Numbered from the stretch's first letter, positions 12,312 to 27,131 are shown. The stretch: DNA of 64,000 nucleotides from Liolophura sinensis (GCF_032854445.1 NC_088297.1:16379127-16443126); one strand, 5' to 3'. The notes: a model not told the origin generated them from the sequence alone. Translations and numbers: made by a program.

Positions 12312-15240
12312 GGAAATAGAGGAAAATGAAGTGATATGGCGGGAAGGTAATAGAAGCCAGTTATGATGAAATGATTTAGTGGAAAGATACTCGAAATGGA
12401 GGGAGATGAAGTGATATGACGGGAAGGTAATAGAAGCGAGATATGATTAAATGATTCAGTGGAAAGATAGTGGAAATGGAGGGAGATGAAGCGATATTGC
12501 GGGAAGGTAATAGATACGGATGATGACGAAATGGTTTAGTGGAAAATGATAGAACTGGGGCGGGTGGTTGGGGGGGGGGATTGAAATGATCTGGTGGAAG
12601 TCTGGGGGATAAGTTGAACGACGAAAGGTTTCAAGCACAGGTATAACAGTCAGGAGTTAATACAGGCAAGTCGATGGGAATGACACGTTGCTCACGTTCC
12701 TTGCATTTAGGGCTAAAACTAATGCTTGTAAAATGTAGTAGAAAGCAGTCAGACTCAAACTGGATAACACTTGATGAAAATTAAAACAAAACGTGTGGTA
12801 CTGATTTTTCTCATGCAAGAGATGGAAATTAGAGTTCTACGTTTACAATTGGTAAAGACGCCAATTGGGTTTTCAAGGAATGTACATGCACAAAAAATGT
12901 ATTCATGAACTGATAGAAAATGTATTTACTTATATTTCCCCTCCGGTCGTAAGTGGGAAGGCCTCCCAGCAACTTGCGGATGGTCGTGGGTTTCCCCTAG
13001 GCTCTGTCCTGTTTTCTACCACCATAATGCTGGCCACCGTCGTACCAATCACCAATCAAATAAATACATACCGGTAAATAGATATTTATTTAATTATTTG
13101 AAGTTTTCCGTCGAACTCACGAACATTACACTTACCCAGATAACATTTACAAACTAGGCCGGTACTGGTCCAGCATACCAGCGTGCACAGTGGCTTCAGA
13201 TTGGGTCTGTACAAATAGCCCCAATCGGACCGCTACTAGGCTGCTTTGTACCAAAACTGGGCCAATTCAAATTTTTCGGTACTGAGCCCGTATGGCGCAG
13301 CTGAACCCGTGTCGTTGGTGAACGACACGGGACCAGTTGTGAGAAACCGGTATTGGGCCAATCATGTTGAGTGGTATCAATCCATTATCAAACCCGTACA
13401 GGGCCAGAGCCGGTTGTACATCACCGCCCCAGTCATACCCACCGGTTAATACCCATTTAGTAACCAGTTGTCGCCTGAATTCAGCCAGTAGATGTATAAA
13501 TCTGTCTGATCCTGAGGGAATTTAAAAAATAAAAAACAGTTGATGCTAAAAAATATTAAAGCCAGTTACCATCTAACACTGAGTATGTGTCCACTGATCG
13601 GAAGAATATCTATCACGATTAAAACTGCTTGAATGGATCGACTGTTGGCAAACGGGGAAGAAAGGAAACCAAGGTCAATCGATCATGTACAGAAAGAACA
13701 TTCACTGGCTATACTTCACAAATCACTGATAAGTTCGAGTGAATATAGTAATTGACTAATACCGATACTAAAATTGGGTTTAAATATGCAAGGAGTTTGG
13801 TCAATCTTGTGTAAGTCTGTATATGTGTTTTACAATATGATTTGAAATCAGATAACAAGGAAGCGTTGAAACAGTTTCTAATATGCCCCGAAAGCTTTAT
13901 AATGCAAATGCATGTTTTTTTTATTTTTAAAACCCGAAATAACAAATACAGAAGTAATAAAGATTGACCAGTACACCATTAACAATTAGCCAACATCAAA
14001 AGATGAACTAAAGCCCAAAAGTGTGAATTAAAATTAGACGATGGTTTATTATTCCATTCTAGTTTATGTCGTGTAATTTGTTATTTTGAATGGTTTTCTT
14101 CACTGCGCCTTCTTTGTTCACCACTCTCTGCCGTCTTTCTCCCTGGCGGTCAGCTGTTTTTCTCAGCCAGACCATGATTTCTCTTTCAACTTGATCCGCT
14201 GTTGCCGAGTACAGCTTGTTCTTCAATACCGATTTTAACATAATAAAAGAGACAAAAATACATCGATAACTAATATACCTTGTAAAATTAACGTGCTACT
14301 TCAACGTGTTCTGCTGATGTTACTAACAACCATATGATTGTAAGGGACGTATATAACGGTTATCCATCGGTGATATGACAACACCCTCCACATGACCATT
14401 GCTCATTTGTAACATTACATATTTACGTTTCATAATCTCAATTTCTCAAACTGTGATATGATTAAACTGTGCTATTTAACTTAACATGTACGTATTTTAG
14501 CATCCGCACACTCACACAATAAGAGGTAAAAGGAGACGTGGCAGAGTTATTGCAACCCGGGGGGAAATGTGAATGTTAATCATTCTTACTTCTGACAGCA
14601 TAACAGAGATGGAGTCCACAAAATGCTCTCTTCGGGACGTCACCGGTCCCCTTCCATCCTTTCTTTCCCACCCAGTTCATTTTTATGGGCCACGACATGG
14701 TTCAACGTCTGCGATATTGTTCTCCTAACAATGTCTTTAGCAGACGAGCCACCTACGAAGCTAAGACAATGGATCTAAAACAACCGAATTGATAAAAAAT
14801 TGTATAATTCAGCAGAACTAGAAATATTGTGACCATTCAGTGGACTGAAGATGAAGACAAATAAGGATTTAAATGTATATTATTTATCAGCGTTGCTAAT
14901 ATTCAGTTTAAATTTAGAGACAGGAAAATTGAAAACTTTGCGAGTTATCCTAGTTGTAGAAATTTGTGGAACGCCCAACTAAAGTGAGTGTAGAGTAAGA
15001 TCTGTATATGTTACAGTAACATGCATACGAAATTTAATAAAACATCAAGCAAACAATTAGTAAATGTGTGTTTCAGACTAAAACAGTTATAAAACATAAG
15101 TTAATTACCAAGGCGTGTTTTGTAGCCCGGTGAACGAGTTTGACATCAAATGTGGCAAGATCTTGAAAGGACTACACAGGCAGAAAATCGTCCGCGATGC
15201 TTGTTGTGTCCGGTCAATTGCTGTCCTTTTGCAGTATTTT
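12312..15240. repeat. array module B, copy 3
   Basis: Third B module. It is followed directly by module A instead of C: the junction reads CAGTATTTTCACTCATAACAG. Internal order is as in copy 1. Minus-strand ORFs sit at 13709-13945 and 14059-14241. Confidence 0.85.
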
Positions 15241-17692
15241 CACTCATAACAGTGACGGTTATCGCGTTAGTATTAAATTTCTGAGCATTACTAAATACAA
15301 TTGTCAGATAAGTAAATTACTGTCAGACATGGTATCTATACATTTAGAAATAAAGTTAGTTCGAATGCGATTCCGCATCTAGGTTTTACACACACTGTAA
15401 TATTGCACCCATAAACAAGTATTAGTGCCGGGATGAGGTGGTTCCTTGGAAAGACGATGGAGTGATCTGCTGGAAAAACGAAAGTGGAGCGGTTTATTGG
15501 AGGGACGATAGAATAAGTGGCGGACTAATGAAAATTTAAGCTTGTAACAACCAGCCAAGCGAATTGAAGTTGTAACTAGCCACTAGCTCCCCATGTTAGC
15601 TTGTGTTAGCTTGCAACAGCTACCCTGGTTATCTTGCACTAGCTACCCAGACTATCTTCCCATAACTACTCTGGCTGTCTCCCACAAGCTGAACTAGATG
15701 GTCTATATGCTTGCTCGTGCAATCCTAATTAGATCGCTGAAAATTGCGAGCTTGCAGGAGGCTTCACATGAGCTCCCATTTGAAACAAAGCGTGCTTGCG
15801 CAAGCCATGGCAAACTCACCAGGGTAGCTACATCAAGCAATTAGCTAGCCTGGATAGCTAGCACTAGATAACTGACGTAGCTTACGCAAGCTATTCTGGA
15901 TAGCTTAGGCTGACTACCAAGTTGCCATTGCGCACTTGATGATCTGATATAATGCTGGAATATGAATCCAGAAACCTTAACTATTTTCACACACATGCAA
16001 TTTTAAAACACTCCTGTACATTGTACTAAAACAAATAACAGTTTAACTTCAGACTCTTAATTTATTTATACACACACACAAAAAAGCATTGATGACTACT
16101 TCCTTTCCCGCTATATTTCACCAGAGCAAAACCTGTAACGAAACAGAAACTTGTCTAATTGAATAATTCAGTATCAGTCATTTATTTATGCTCTATTTGA
16201 ATCAGATAATTTCACATGGGTATGAGGTAAACCTGAATTAGTAATATTCAGTAAAAAGGCAAAAGTTAATTATTTTTCTGAAATGTAAAGATATGTATAT
16301 TATATGAAAAAATACTTGTTACTATGCCATTTCACAAAAGCCTGACTTATTTCAATTCAATGCATGCATTTGTGATTATGATTTACATTACACGAATCTT
16401 TATGCCGAATGCATCAACTCATATGAAAGACACGGAAAAAATATTAATTATCATGGTTATAAAAAGTACATACCGGTAGATCTGTTAAGGTGAAAATTAT
16501 ATGCATCCAGTCAGAGTTGTTTCAGATATGCCAGGTAATTCTTGTCCTATCTTTGTGTTCTAGTGAAAACTGATGGACAAAAGACCTACATCAAAAATGG
16601 GGCGAATTAAACCCTACGATGTAGAGTGAGTGAGTGAGTGCTTGGGGTTTAACGTCGTACTCAACAATTTTTCAGTCATATGACGACGAAGGAATCATTA
16701 GGGTGCATGTACGTGTAATGTGCCTCCTTGTTGCAGGACGGATTTCCACCGCTCTTTTATTTAGTGCTGCTTCACTGAGACGACTTACCGAAGGCAAGTA
16801 AGCCGCCCCGCCCGAACGCCAAGCGAGGAAGTTACAACTTCCTCTTTTAAAGTCTTAGGTGTGACTCGATCAAGGATTGATCCGGGGATCTACCGGTCCC
16901 GAAGCGGACGCTCTACCAACTGTGCTATCCGGGCCGGTCCTACGATGTAGAAACAGGGTATGCTCCTTTGGACGGATATACCTCGAGACAACCTCAGTGA
17001 AGTCATAATCAAGTGAGATACACCATATACTCGTACATCAATTTTCTACTTAATCTGATCACGATGAAAAAGTGGTGCAGTTAACAGAATTACACATATG
17101 CAATGCATTTATATTTCAGAATTTTTTTTATGCAGGAAAACAATTCAGTATAAATTTTTGAGACAATATAGAAACTAAAGGGTACCTGCACCTGCGAAAT
17201 ACATAATATAAATGAAAATAGAATCAGTCAGTATAAAACATACCAAAGATTACTTTGAATTAAGTATAAGTGAAAAAGGGGATCCACAGTTTTAAATCGT
17301 ACAGCATTCATAACTTATAATCGCAAGACCCATTTTCAAATCAGCTCAGTTCCCGAAGGAACATGTAAGAAGTAATACACAATAAATACAGCTGATACCA
17401 ATTAAGAAAGAAGCAGTCAACACTTTTCACTGATGCAGGGAAGCAACTCCACATTTGCGTGACCCATATTTCAAATTCGTATAGTCCATCAGTAATTTCC
17501 ACGTGGAATACAGATATACGTATCTGTGTTGCGTTGATGGCAATAATTCTCAGAACCATCCCGTTGATGAGAAAATAAAAACAAACAAAACAAAAAAACA
17601 AAAAACGTTGAAGCTGATGCAACCCCTAAGAGTCCGATGAGGGAAGATAATGGAAGCGGATGATGATGAAATGATTTAGTGGAAAGATGCTG
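15241..17692. repeat. array module A, copy 2
   Basis: Second A module, with the SINE-2 at 16626-16938 (TSD CCTACGATGTAGA kept, internal deletion of the segment carrying GGGTCAACCAGTCG) and the CTAGC-rich block at about 15585-15905. Its right end keeps a complete minisatellite unit ending GGAAAGATGCTGGAAATAGAGG, part of which is missing in copy 1. Confidence 0.85.
16626..16938 (-). mobile_element. SINE-2 with internal deletion (module A copy 2)
   Basis: Same insertion as at 3410-3757, shown by the shared flanking duplication CCTACGATGTAGA. About 50 bp between the AAGTAAGCCGCCCCGCCCG segment and the AACGCCAAGCGAGG segment are absent. The tRNA-like head (GGACCGGCCCGGATAGCACAG on the minus strand) is intact. 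Confidence 0.85.
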
Positions 17693-20638
17693 GAAATAGA
17701 GGAAAATGAAGTGATATGGCGGGAAGGTAATAGAAGCCAGTTATGATGAAATGATTTAGTGGAAAGATACTAGAAATGGAGGGAGATGAAGTGATATGAC
17801 GGGAAGGTAATAGAAGCGAGATATGATGAAATGATTCAGTGGAAAGATAGTGGAAATGGAGGGAGATGAAGCGATATTGCGGGAAGGTAATAGATACGGA
17901 TGATGACGAAATGGTTTAGTGGAAAATGATAGAACTGGGGCGGGTTGGGGGGGGGGATTGAAATGATCTGGTGGAAGTGTGGGGGATAAGTTGAACGACG
18001 AAAGGTTTCAAGCACAAGTATAACAGTCAAGAGTTAATACAGGCAAGTCGATGGGAATGACACGTTGCTCACGTTCCTTGCATTTAGGGCTAAAACTAAC
18101 GTTTGTAAAATGTAGTAGAAAGCAGTCAGACTCAAACTGGATAACACTTGATGGAAATTAAAACAAAACGTGTGGTACTGATTTTTCTCATGCAAGAGAT
18201 GGAAATTAGAGTTCTACGTTTACAATTGGTAAAGACGCCAATTGGGTTTTCAAGGAATGTACATACACAAAAAATGCTTTCATGAACTGATAGAAAATTT
18301 TACTTATATTTCCCCTCCGGTCGTAAGTGGGAAGGCCTCTCAGCAACTTGCGGATGGTCGTGGGTTTCCCCTGGGCTCTGTCCTGTTTTCTACCACCATA
18401 ATGCTGGCCACCGTCGTACCAATCACCAATCAAATAAATACATACCGGTAAATAGATATTTATTTAATTATTTGAAGTTTTCCTTCGAACTCACGAACAT
18501 TACACTTACCCAGATAACATTTACAAACTAGGCCGGTACTGGTCCAGCATACCAGCGTGCACAGTGGCTTCAGATTGGGTCTGTACAAATAGCCCCAATC
18601 GGACCGCTACTAGGCTGCTTTGTACCAAAACTGGGCCAATTCAAATTTTTCGGTACTGGGCCCGTATGGCGCAGCTGAACTAACCCAGTACTTCACCGTT
18701 AGTGAACGACACGGGACCAGTTGTGGGAAACCGGTATTGGGCCAATCATGTTGAGTGGTATCAATCCATTATCAAACCCGTACAGGGCCAGAGCCGGTTG
18801 TACATCACCGGCCCAGTCATACCCACCGGTTAATACCCATTTAGTAACCAGTTGACGCCTGAATTCAGCCAGTACACACAACAGATGTATAAATCTGTCT
18901 GATCCTGAGGGAATTAAAAAAAAATAAAAAACAGTTGATGCTAAAAAATATTAAAGCCAGTTACCATCTAACACTGAGTATGTGTCCACTGATCGGAAGA
19001 ATATCTATCATGATTAAAACTGCTTGAATGGATCGACTGTTGGCAAACGGGAAAGTAAGGAAACCCAGGTCAATCGATCATGTGCAGAAAGAACATTCAC
19101 TGGCTATACTTCACAAATCACTGATAAGTTCGGGTGAATATAGTAATTGACTAATACCGATACTAAAATTGGGTTTAAATATGCAAGGAGTTTGGTCAAT
19201 CTTGTGTAAGTCTGTATATGTGTTTGACAATATGATTTGAAATCAGATAACAAGGAAGCGTTGAAACAGTTTCTAATATGCCCCGAAAGCTTTATAATGC
19301 AAATGCATGTTTTTTTTATTTTTAAAACCCGAAATAACAAATACAGAAGTAATAAAGATTGACCAGTACACCATTAACAATTAGCTAACATCAAAAGATG
19401 AACTAAAGCCCAAAAGTGTGAATTAAAATTAGACGATGGTTTATTATTCCATTCTAGTTTATGTCGTGTAATTTGTTATTTTGAATGTTTTTCTTCACTG
19501 CGCCTTCTTTGTTCACCACTCTCTGCCGTCTTTCTCCCTGGCGGTCAGCTGTTTTTCTCAGCCAGACCATGATTTCTCTTTCAACTTGATCCGCTGTTGC
19601 CGAGTACAGCTTGTTCTTCAATACCGATTTTAACATAAAAAAGAGACAAAAATACATCGATAACTAATATACCTTGTAAAATTAACCTGCTACTTCAACG
19701 TGTTCTGCTGATGTTACTGACAACCATATGATTGTAAGCGACGTATATAACGGTTATCCATCGGTGATATGACAACACCCTCCACATGACCATTGTTCAT
19801 TCGCAACATCACATATTTACGAATCATAATCTCAATTTCTCAAACTGTGATATGATTAAACTGTGTTATTTAACTTAACATGTACGTATTTTAGCATCCG
19901 CACACTCACACAATAAGAGGTAAAAGGAGACGTGGCAGAGTTATTGCAACCCGGGGGGAAATGTGAAATGTTAATCATTCTTACTTCTGACAGCATAACA
20001 GAGATGGAGTCCACAAAATGCTCTCTTCGGGACGTCACCGGTCCCCTTCCATCCTTTCTTTCCCACCCAGTTCATTTTTATGGGCCACGACATGGTTCAA
20101 CGTCTGCGATATTGTTCTTCTAACAATGTCTTTAGCAGACGAGCCACCTACGAGGCTAAGACAATGGATCTAAAACAACCGAATTGATAAAAAATTGTAT
20201 AATTCAGCAGAACTAGAAATATTGTGACCATTCAGTGGATTGAAGATGAAGACAAATAAGGAATTAAAATGTATATTATTTATCAGCGTTACTAATATTC
20301 AGTTTAAATTTAGAGACAGGAAAATTGAAAACTTTGCGAGTTATCCTAGTTGTAGAAATTTGTGGAACGCCCAACTAAAGTGAGTGTAAAGTAAGATCTG
20401 TATATGTTACAGTAGCATGCATACGAAATTTAATAAAACATCAAGCAAACAATTAGTAAATGTGTGTTTCAGACTAAAACAGTTATAAAACATAAGTTAA
20501 TTACCAAGGCGTGTTTTGTAGCCCGGTGAACGAGTTTGACATCAAATGCGGCAAGATCTTGAAAGGGACTACACAGGCAGAAAGTCGTCCGCGATGCTTG
20601 TTGTGTCCGGTCAATTGCTGTCCTTTTGCAGTATTTTC
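17693..20638. repeat. array module B, copy 4
   Basis: Fourth B module, between two A modules. Same internal order as the others, with small differences such as a shorter stretch at AAAATTTTACTTATATTTCC near 18293. Minus-strand ORFs at 19104-19340 and 19454-19657 match those of the other copies. Confidence 0.85.
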
Positions 20639-23142
20639 ACTCATAACAGTGACGGTTATCGCGTTAGTATTAAATTTCTGAGCATTACTAAATACAATTG
20701 TCAGATAAGTAAATTACTGCCGGACATGGTATCTATACATTTAGAAATAAAGTTAGTTCGAATGCGATTCCGCATCTAGGTTTTACACACACTGTAATAT
20801 TGCACCCATAAACAAGTATTAGTGTCGGGATGAGGTGGTTCCTTGGAAAGACGATGGAGTGATCTGCTGGAAAAACGAAAGTGGAGCGGTTTATTGGAGG
20901 GACGATAGAATAAGTGGCGGACGATGCCCTAATGAAAATTTAAGCTTGTAACAAACAGCCAAGCGAATTGAAGTTTTACTAGCCACTAGCTCCCCATGTT
21001 AGTTTGTGTTAGCTTGCAACAGCTACCCTGGTTATCTTGCACTAGCTACCCAGACTATCTTCCCATAACTACTCTGGCTGTCTCCCACAAGCTGAACTAG
21101 ATGGTCTATATGCTTGCTCGTGCAATCCTAATTAGATCGCTGAAAATTGCGAGCTTGCAGGAAGCTTCACATAAGCTCCCATTTGAAACAAAGCGTGCTT
21201 GCGCAAGCCATAGCAAACTCACCAGGGTAGCTACATCAAGCAATTAGCTAGCCTGGATAGCTAGCACTAGATAACTGACGTAGCTTACGCAAGCTATTCT
21301 GGATAGCTTAGGCTGACTACCAAGTTGCCACTGCGCACTTGATGACCTGATATAATGCTGGAATATGAACCCAGAAACCTTAACTATTTTCAAACACATG
21401 CAATTTTAAAACACTCCTGTACATTGTACTAAAACAAATAACAGTTTAACTTCAGACTCTTAATTTATTTATACACACACACAAAAAAGCATTGATGACT
21501 ACTTCCTTTCCCGCTATATTTCACCAGAGCAAAACCTGTAACGAAACAAACTTGTCTAATTGAATAATTTAGTATCAGTCATTTATTTATGCTCTATTTG
21601 AATCAGATAATTTCACATGGGTATGAGGTAAACCTGAATTAGTAATATTCAGTAAAAAGGCAAAAGTTAATTATTTTTCTGAAATGTAAAGATATGTATA
21701 TTATATGAAAAAATACTTGTTACTATGCCATTTCACAAAAGCCTGACTTATTTCAATTCAATGCATGCATTTGTGATTATGATTTACATTACACGAATCT
21801 TTAAGCCGAATGCATCAAGTCATATGAAAGACACGGAAAAAATATTAATTATCATGGTTATAAAAAGTACATACCGGTAGATCTGTTAAGGTGAAAATTA
21901 TATGCATCCGGTCAGAGTTGTTTCAGATATGCCAGGTAATTCTCGTCCTATCTTTGTGTTCTAATGAAAACTGATGGACAAAAGATCCACATCAAAAATG
22001 GGGCGAATTAAACCCTACGATGTAGAGTGAGTGAGTGAGTGCTTGGGGTTTAACGTCGTACTCAACAATTTTTCAGTCATATGACGACGAAGGAATCATT
22101 AGGGTGCATGTACGTGTAATGTGCCTCCTTGTTGCAGGACGGATTTCCACCGCTCTTTTATTTAGTGCTGCATCACTGAGACGACTTACCGAAGGCAAGT
22201 AAGCCGCCCCGCCCGAGCCATTATACTGATACGGGTCAACCAGTCGTTGCACTATCCCCTTCAGGCTGAATGCCAAGCGAGGAAGTTACAACTTCCTCTT
22301 TTAAAGTCTTAGGTGTGACTCGATCAAGGATTGATCCTGGATCTACCGGTCCCGAAGCGGACGCTCTACCAACTGTGCTATCCGGGCCGGTCCTACGATG
22401 TAGAAACAGGGTATGCTCCTTTGGACGGATATACCTCGAGACAACCTCAGTGAAGTCATAATCAAGTGAGATACACCATATACTCGTACATCAATTTTCT
22501 ACTTAATCTGATCACGACGAAAAAGTGGTGCAGTTAACAGAATTACACATATGCAATGCATTTATATTTCAGAGTTTTTTTTATGCAGGAAAACAATTCA
22601 GTATAAATTTTTGAGACAATAAAGAAATTACAGGGTACCTGCACCTGCGAAATACATAATATAAATGAAAATAGAATCAGTCAGTATAAAACATACCAAA
22701 GATTACTTTGAATTAAGTATAAGTGAAAAAGGGGTTCCACAGTTTTAAATCGTACAGCATTCATAACTTATAATCGCAAGACCCATTTTCAAATCAGCTC
22801 AGTTCCCGAAGGAACATGTAAGAAGTAATACACAATAAATACAGCTGATACCAATTAAGAAAGAAGCAGTCAACACTTTTCACTGATGCAGGGAAGCAAC
22901 TCCACATTTGCGTGACCCATATTTCAAATTCGTATAGTCCAACAATAATTTCCACGTGGAATAGATATACGTATCTGTGTTGCGTTGATGGCAATAGTTC
23001 TCAGAACCATCCCGTTGATGAGAAAATAAAAACAAACAAAACAAAAAAACAAAAAACGTTGAAGCTGATGCAACCCCTAAGAGTCCGATGAGGGAAGATA
23101 ATGGAAGCGGATGATGATGAAATGATTTAGTGGAAAGATGCT
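20639..23142. repeat. array module A, copy 3
   Basis: Third A module, entered from B through the same CAGTATTTTCACTCATAACAG junction as copy 2. It carries the fullest SINE-2 of the three (22027-22391). The minus-strand ORF seen at 4161-4379 in copy 1 is frameshifted here by a 2-base deletion near 22961 (GGAATAGATA against GGAATACAGATA). Confidence 0.85.
22027..22391 (-). mobile_element. SINE-2, fullest copy (module A copy 3)
   Basis: Contains both segments that are lost separately in the other two A modules (GCCGCCCCGCCCGAG and the GATACGGGTCAACCAGTCG stretch), so it is the best guide to the family consensus in this window. It is flanked by the CCTACGATGTAGA duplication. The tRNA-like head is at the high-coordinate end and the GTGAGTGAGTG tail at the low-coordinate end. 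Confidence 0.87.
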
Positions 23143-26102
23143 GGAAACAGAGGAAAATGAAGTGATATGGCGGGAAGGTAATAGAAGCCAGTTATGATGA
23201 AATGATTTAGTGGAAAGATACTAGAAATGGAGGGAGATGAAGTGATATGGCGGGAAGGTAATAGAAGCGAGATATGATGAAATGATTCAGTGGAAAGATA
23301 GTGGAAATGGAGGGAGATGAAGCGATATGATGGGAAGGTAATAGATACGGATGATGACGAAATGGTTTAGTGGAAAATGATAGAACTGGGGCGGGTGGGG
23401 GGGGGGGGGGGTGGGGGGTTATTGAAATGATCTGGTGGAAGTGTGGGGGATAAGTTGAACGACGAAAGGTTTCAAGCACAGGTATAACAGTCAAAAGTTA
23501 ATACAGGCAAGTCGATGGGAATGACACGTTGCTCACGTTCCTTGCATTTAGGGCTAAAACTAACGTTTGTAAAATGTAGTAGAAAGCAGTCAGACTCAAA
23601 CTGGATAACACTTGATGGAAATTAAAACAAAACGTGTGGTACTGATTTTTCTCATGCAAGAGATGGAAATTAGAGTTCTACGTTTACAATTGGTAAAGAC
23701 GCCAATTGGGTTTTCAAGGAATGTACATGCACAAAAAATGCATTCATGAACTGATAGAAAATTTATTTACTTATATTTCCCCTCCGGTCGTAAGTGGGAA
23801 AGCCTCCCAGCAACTTGCGGATGGTCGTGGGTTTCCCCTGGGCTCTGTCCTGTTTTCTACCACCATAATGCTGGCCACCGTCGTACCAATCACCAATCAA
23901 ATAAATACATACCGGTAAATAGATATTTATTTAATTATTTGAAGTTTTCCGTCGAACTCACGAACATTACACTTACCCAGATAACATTTACAAACTAGGC
24001 CGGTACTGGTCCAGCATACCAGCGCGCACAATGGCTTCAGATTGGGTCTGTACAAATAGCCCCAATCGGACCGCTACTAGGCTGCTTTGTACCAAAACTG
24101 GGCCAATTCAAATTTTTCGGTACTGGGCCCGTATGGCGCAGCTGAACTAACCCAGTACTTCACCGTTAGTGAACGACACGGGACCAGTTGTGGGAAACCG
24201 GTATTGGGCAAATCATGTTGAGTGGTATCAATCCATTATCAAACCCGTACAGGGCCAGAGCCGGTTGTACATCACCGCCCCAGTCATACCCACCGGTTAA
24301 TACCCATTTAGTAACCAGTTGACGCCTGAATTCAGCAGTACACACAACAGATGTATAAATCTGTCTGATCCTGAGGGAATTTAAAAAATTAAAAAACAGT
24401 TGATGCTAAAAAATGTTAAAGCCAGTTACCATCTAACACTGAGTATGTGTCCACTGATCGGAAGAATATCTATCATGATTAAAACTGCTTGAATGGATCG
24501 ACTGTTGGCAAACGGGGAAGAAAGGAAACCAAGGTCAATCGATCATGTACAGAAAGAACATTCACTGGCTATACTTCACAAATCACTGATAAGTTCGAGT
24601 GAATATAGTAATTGACTAATACCGATACTAAAATTGGGTTTAAATATGCAAGGAGTTTGGTCAATCTTGTGTTAGTCTGTATATGTGTTTTACAATATGA
24701 TTTGAAATCAGATAACAAGGAAGCGTTGAAACAGTTTCTAATATGCCCCGAAAGCTTAATAATGCAAATGCATGTTTTTTTTATTTTTAAAACCCGAAAT
24801 AACAAATACAGAAGTAATAAAGATTGACCAGTACACCATTAACAATTAGCTAACATCAAAAGATGAACTAAAGCCCAAAAGTGTGAATTAAAATTAGACG
24901 GTGGTTTATTATTCCATTCTAGTTTATGTCGTGTAATTTGTTATTTTGAATGGTTTTCTTCACTGCGCCTTCTTTGTTCACCACTCTCTGCCGTCTTTCT
25001 CCCTGGCGGTCAGCTGTTTTTCTCAGCCAGACCATGATTTCTCTTTCAACTTGATCCGCTGTTGCCGAGTACAGCTTGTTCTTCAATACCGATTTTAACA
25101 TAAAAAAGAGACAAAAATACATCGATAACTAATATACCTTGTAAAATTAACCTGCTACTTCAACGTGTTCTGCTGATGTTACTAACAACCATATGATTGT
25201 AAGCAACGTATATAACGGTTATCCATCGGTGATATGACAACACGCTCCACATGACCATTGTTCATTCGCAACATCACATATTTACGAATCATAATCTCAA
25301 TTTCTCAAACTGTGATATGATTAAACTGTGTTATTTAACTTAACATGTACGTATTTTAGCATCCGCACACTCACACAATAAGAGGTAAAAGGAGACGTGG
25401 CAGAGTTATTGCAACCCGGGGGGAAATGTGAAATGTTAATCATTCTTACTTCTGACAGCATAACAGAGATGGAGTCCACAAAATGCTCTCTTCGGGACGT
25501 CACCGGTCCCCTTCCATCCTTTCTTTCCCACCCAGTTCATTTTTATGGGCCACGACATGGTTCAACGTCTGCGATATTGTTCTTCTAACAATGTCTTTAG
25601 CAGACGAGCCACCTACGAGGCTAAGACAATGGATCTAAAACAACCGAATTGATAAAAAATTGTATAATTCAGCAGAACTAGAAATATTGTGACCATTCAG
25701 TGGATTGAAGATGAAGACAAATAAGGATTTAAATGTATATTATTTATCAGCGTTACTAATATTCAGTTTAAATTTAGAGACAGGAAAATTGAAAACTTTG
25801 CGAGTTATCCTAGTTGTAGAAATTTGTGGAACGCCCAACTAAAGTGAGTGTAGAGTAAGATCTGTATATGTTACAGTAGCATGCATAAGAAATTTAATAA
25901 AACATCAAGCAAACAATTAGTAAATGTGTGTTTCAGACTAAAATATTTATAAAACATAAGTTAATTACCAAGGCGTTTTTTGTAGCCCGGTGAACGAGTT
26001 TGACATCAAATGCGGCAAGATCTTGAAAGGACTACACAGGCAGAAAGTCGTCCGCGATGCTTGTTTGTGTCCGGTCAATTGCTGTCCTTTTGCAGTATTT
26101 TC
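23143..26102. repeat. array module B, copy 5
   Basis: Last B module. It has an expanded G tract (about 23395-23418) and the usual internal order, with minus-strand ORFs at 24569-24805 and 24919-25122. It passes into module C copy 3 through the same B/C junction as copies 1 and 2. Confidence 0.85.
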
Positions 26103-26545
26103 ATTCGACATTTTCATCCGACATTCGTATATGTTTTAAAGACAAAACATCATCCTCTAACATATATGAGGAGCCATTTTGGTACAGTTTTTCTGATACG
26201 TGAAAATTATTCCAACACGCATTAAAATCATTTCCTAATATATCATATGAAAGTGAATTTAAGATATCTGAAAGGAATTCATTGCAACATCTTAACTCAA
26301 TGTCATGAAGGCCAAAACGGCCTTCCAAATGAAGTGGTTTAATCCGCTGATGTTCAGGTAAGGTGTTACGTTCAAACATGTAACTGGCTCTCCTTGGAGG
26401 GGTAAGTCGAATGCAGACTCCAGTTCCACTGCTGGAAAACCTGGCAGAGCAGGTGAAGGTGCGAGACGTATTTGCTTCGGCTGCGTTGGCATGAGGGGCT
26501 TCGTCGTCATCACTCTCCCTTGAGGAATATCTCTTTTGTTTGCGT
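26101..26545 (-). pseudogene. minus-strand exon-like ORF in module C, copy 3 (unrecognised)
   Basis: Open from the acceptor TCCCTTGCAG (ending at 26546) to a TGA at 26101-26103, with the same basic and serine/acid-rich start as copy 1 (here SSRESDDDE). Further open segments lie upstream on the minus strand at 26772-26990 and 26700-26830. With the ORF and splice donor at 27132-27366 it could form one spliced minus-strand transcript, but I cannot confirm every splice site. I do not recognise the protein. Confidence 0.4.
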
Positions 26546-27055
26546 CTGCAAGGGAATTACTTGCTGATGATCAATATGACACAAACATATACAGAATGCA
26601 CACTAAATAGTACAACATTATTACAATCCATTAGGTTCTTAGAAACCTTAATTCGCTAGAATTCGCTAGCAAGTGTCAAACCATATGCATAAATGAAATA
26701 GTACGTTCTACTTCCTCTCCCCAAATCTTCCTCAGCGACCGTCTGTAAATCGGATATATCCTCAGCTATCCTCAGTTTACGTCGTCCATCCTGGTAAGTA
26801 TCTGTGTGAGATAAGGCGATAAAACTTTGGTATATAACATATACCATTCTAATTTTTCCAATGTAGATATTTTCGGTATTACCCCCTGACGAACAAGTGC
26901 AGTATATGTTTCCCATGGATCACACTTTCGTCCTTTGCAACACCAAACTTTTCTCGTTTTATGCCTGATATGATCATCAAGAGGTTTCATTATTGTATTT
27001 TAATAAAGTAACACATATTTTCATGAAATCATAAAACCTTATTCACAAACATTTT
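26103..27055. repeat. array module C, copy 3 (right edge of array)
   Basis: Third C module. Homology to the other copies stops at about 27055 (ACAAACATTTTA then TTCATGACAC), where single-copy sequence belonging to the TNP2-like transposon begins. Because it continues into that sequence instead of the filler seen in copies 1 and 2, this copy is probably the ancestral one. Confidence 0.82.
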
Positions 27056-27131
27056 ATTCATGACACTTTTGTATCAACTTGGCTGTCATGGGGGAAAACA
27101 TTCAGAGGGATAAGATGTCTTGAATACTCAC

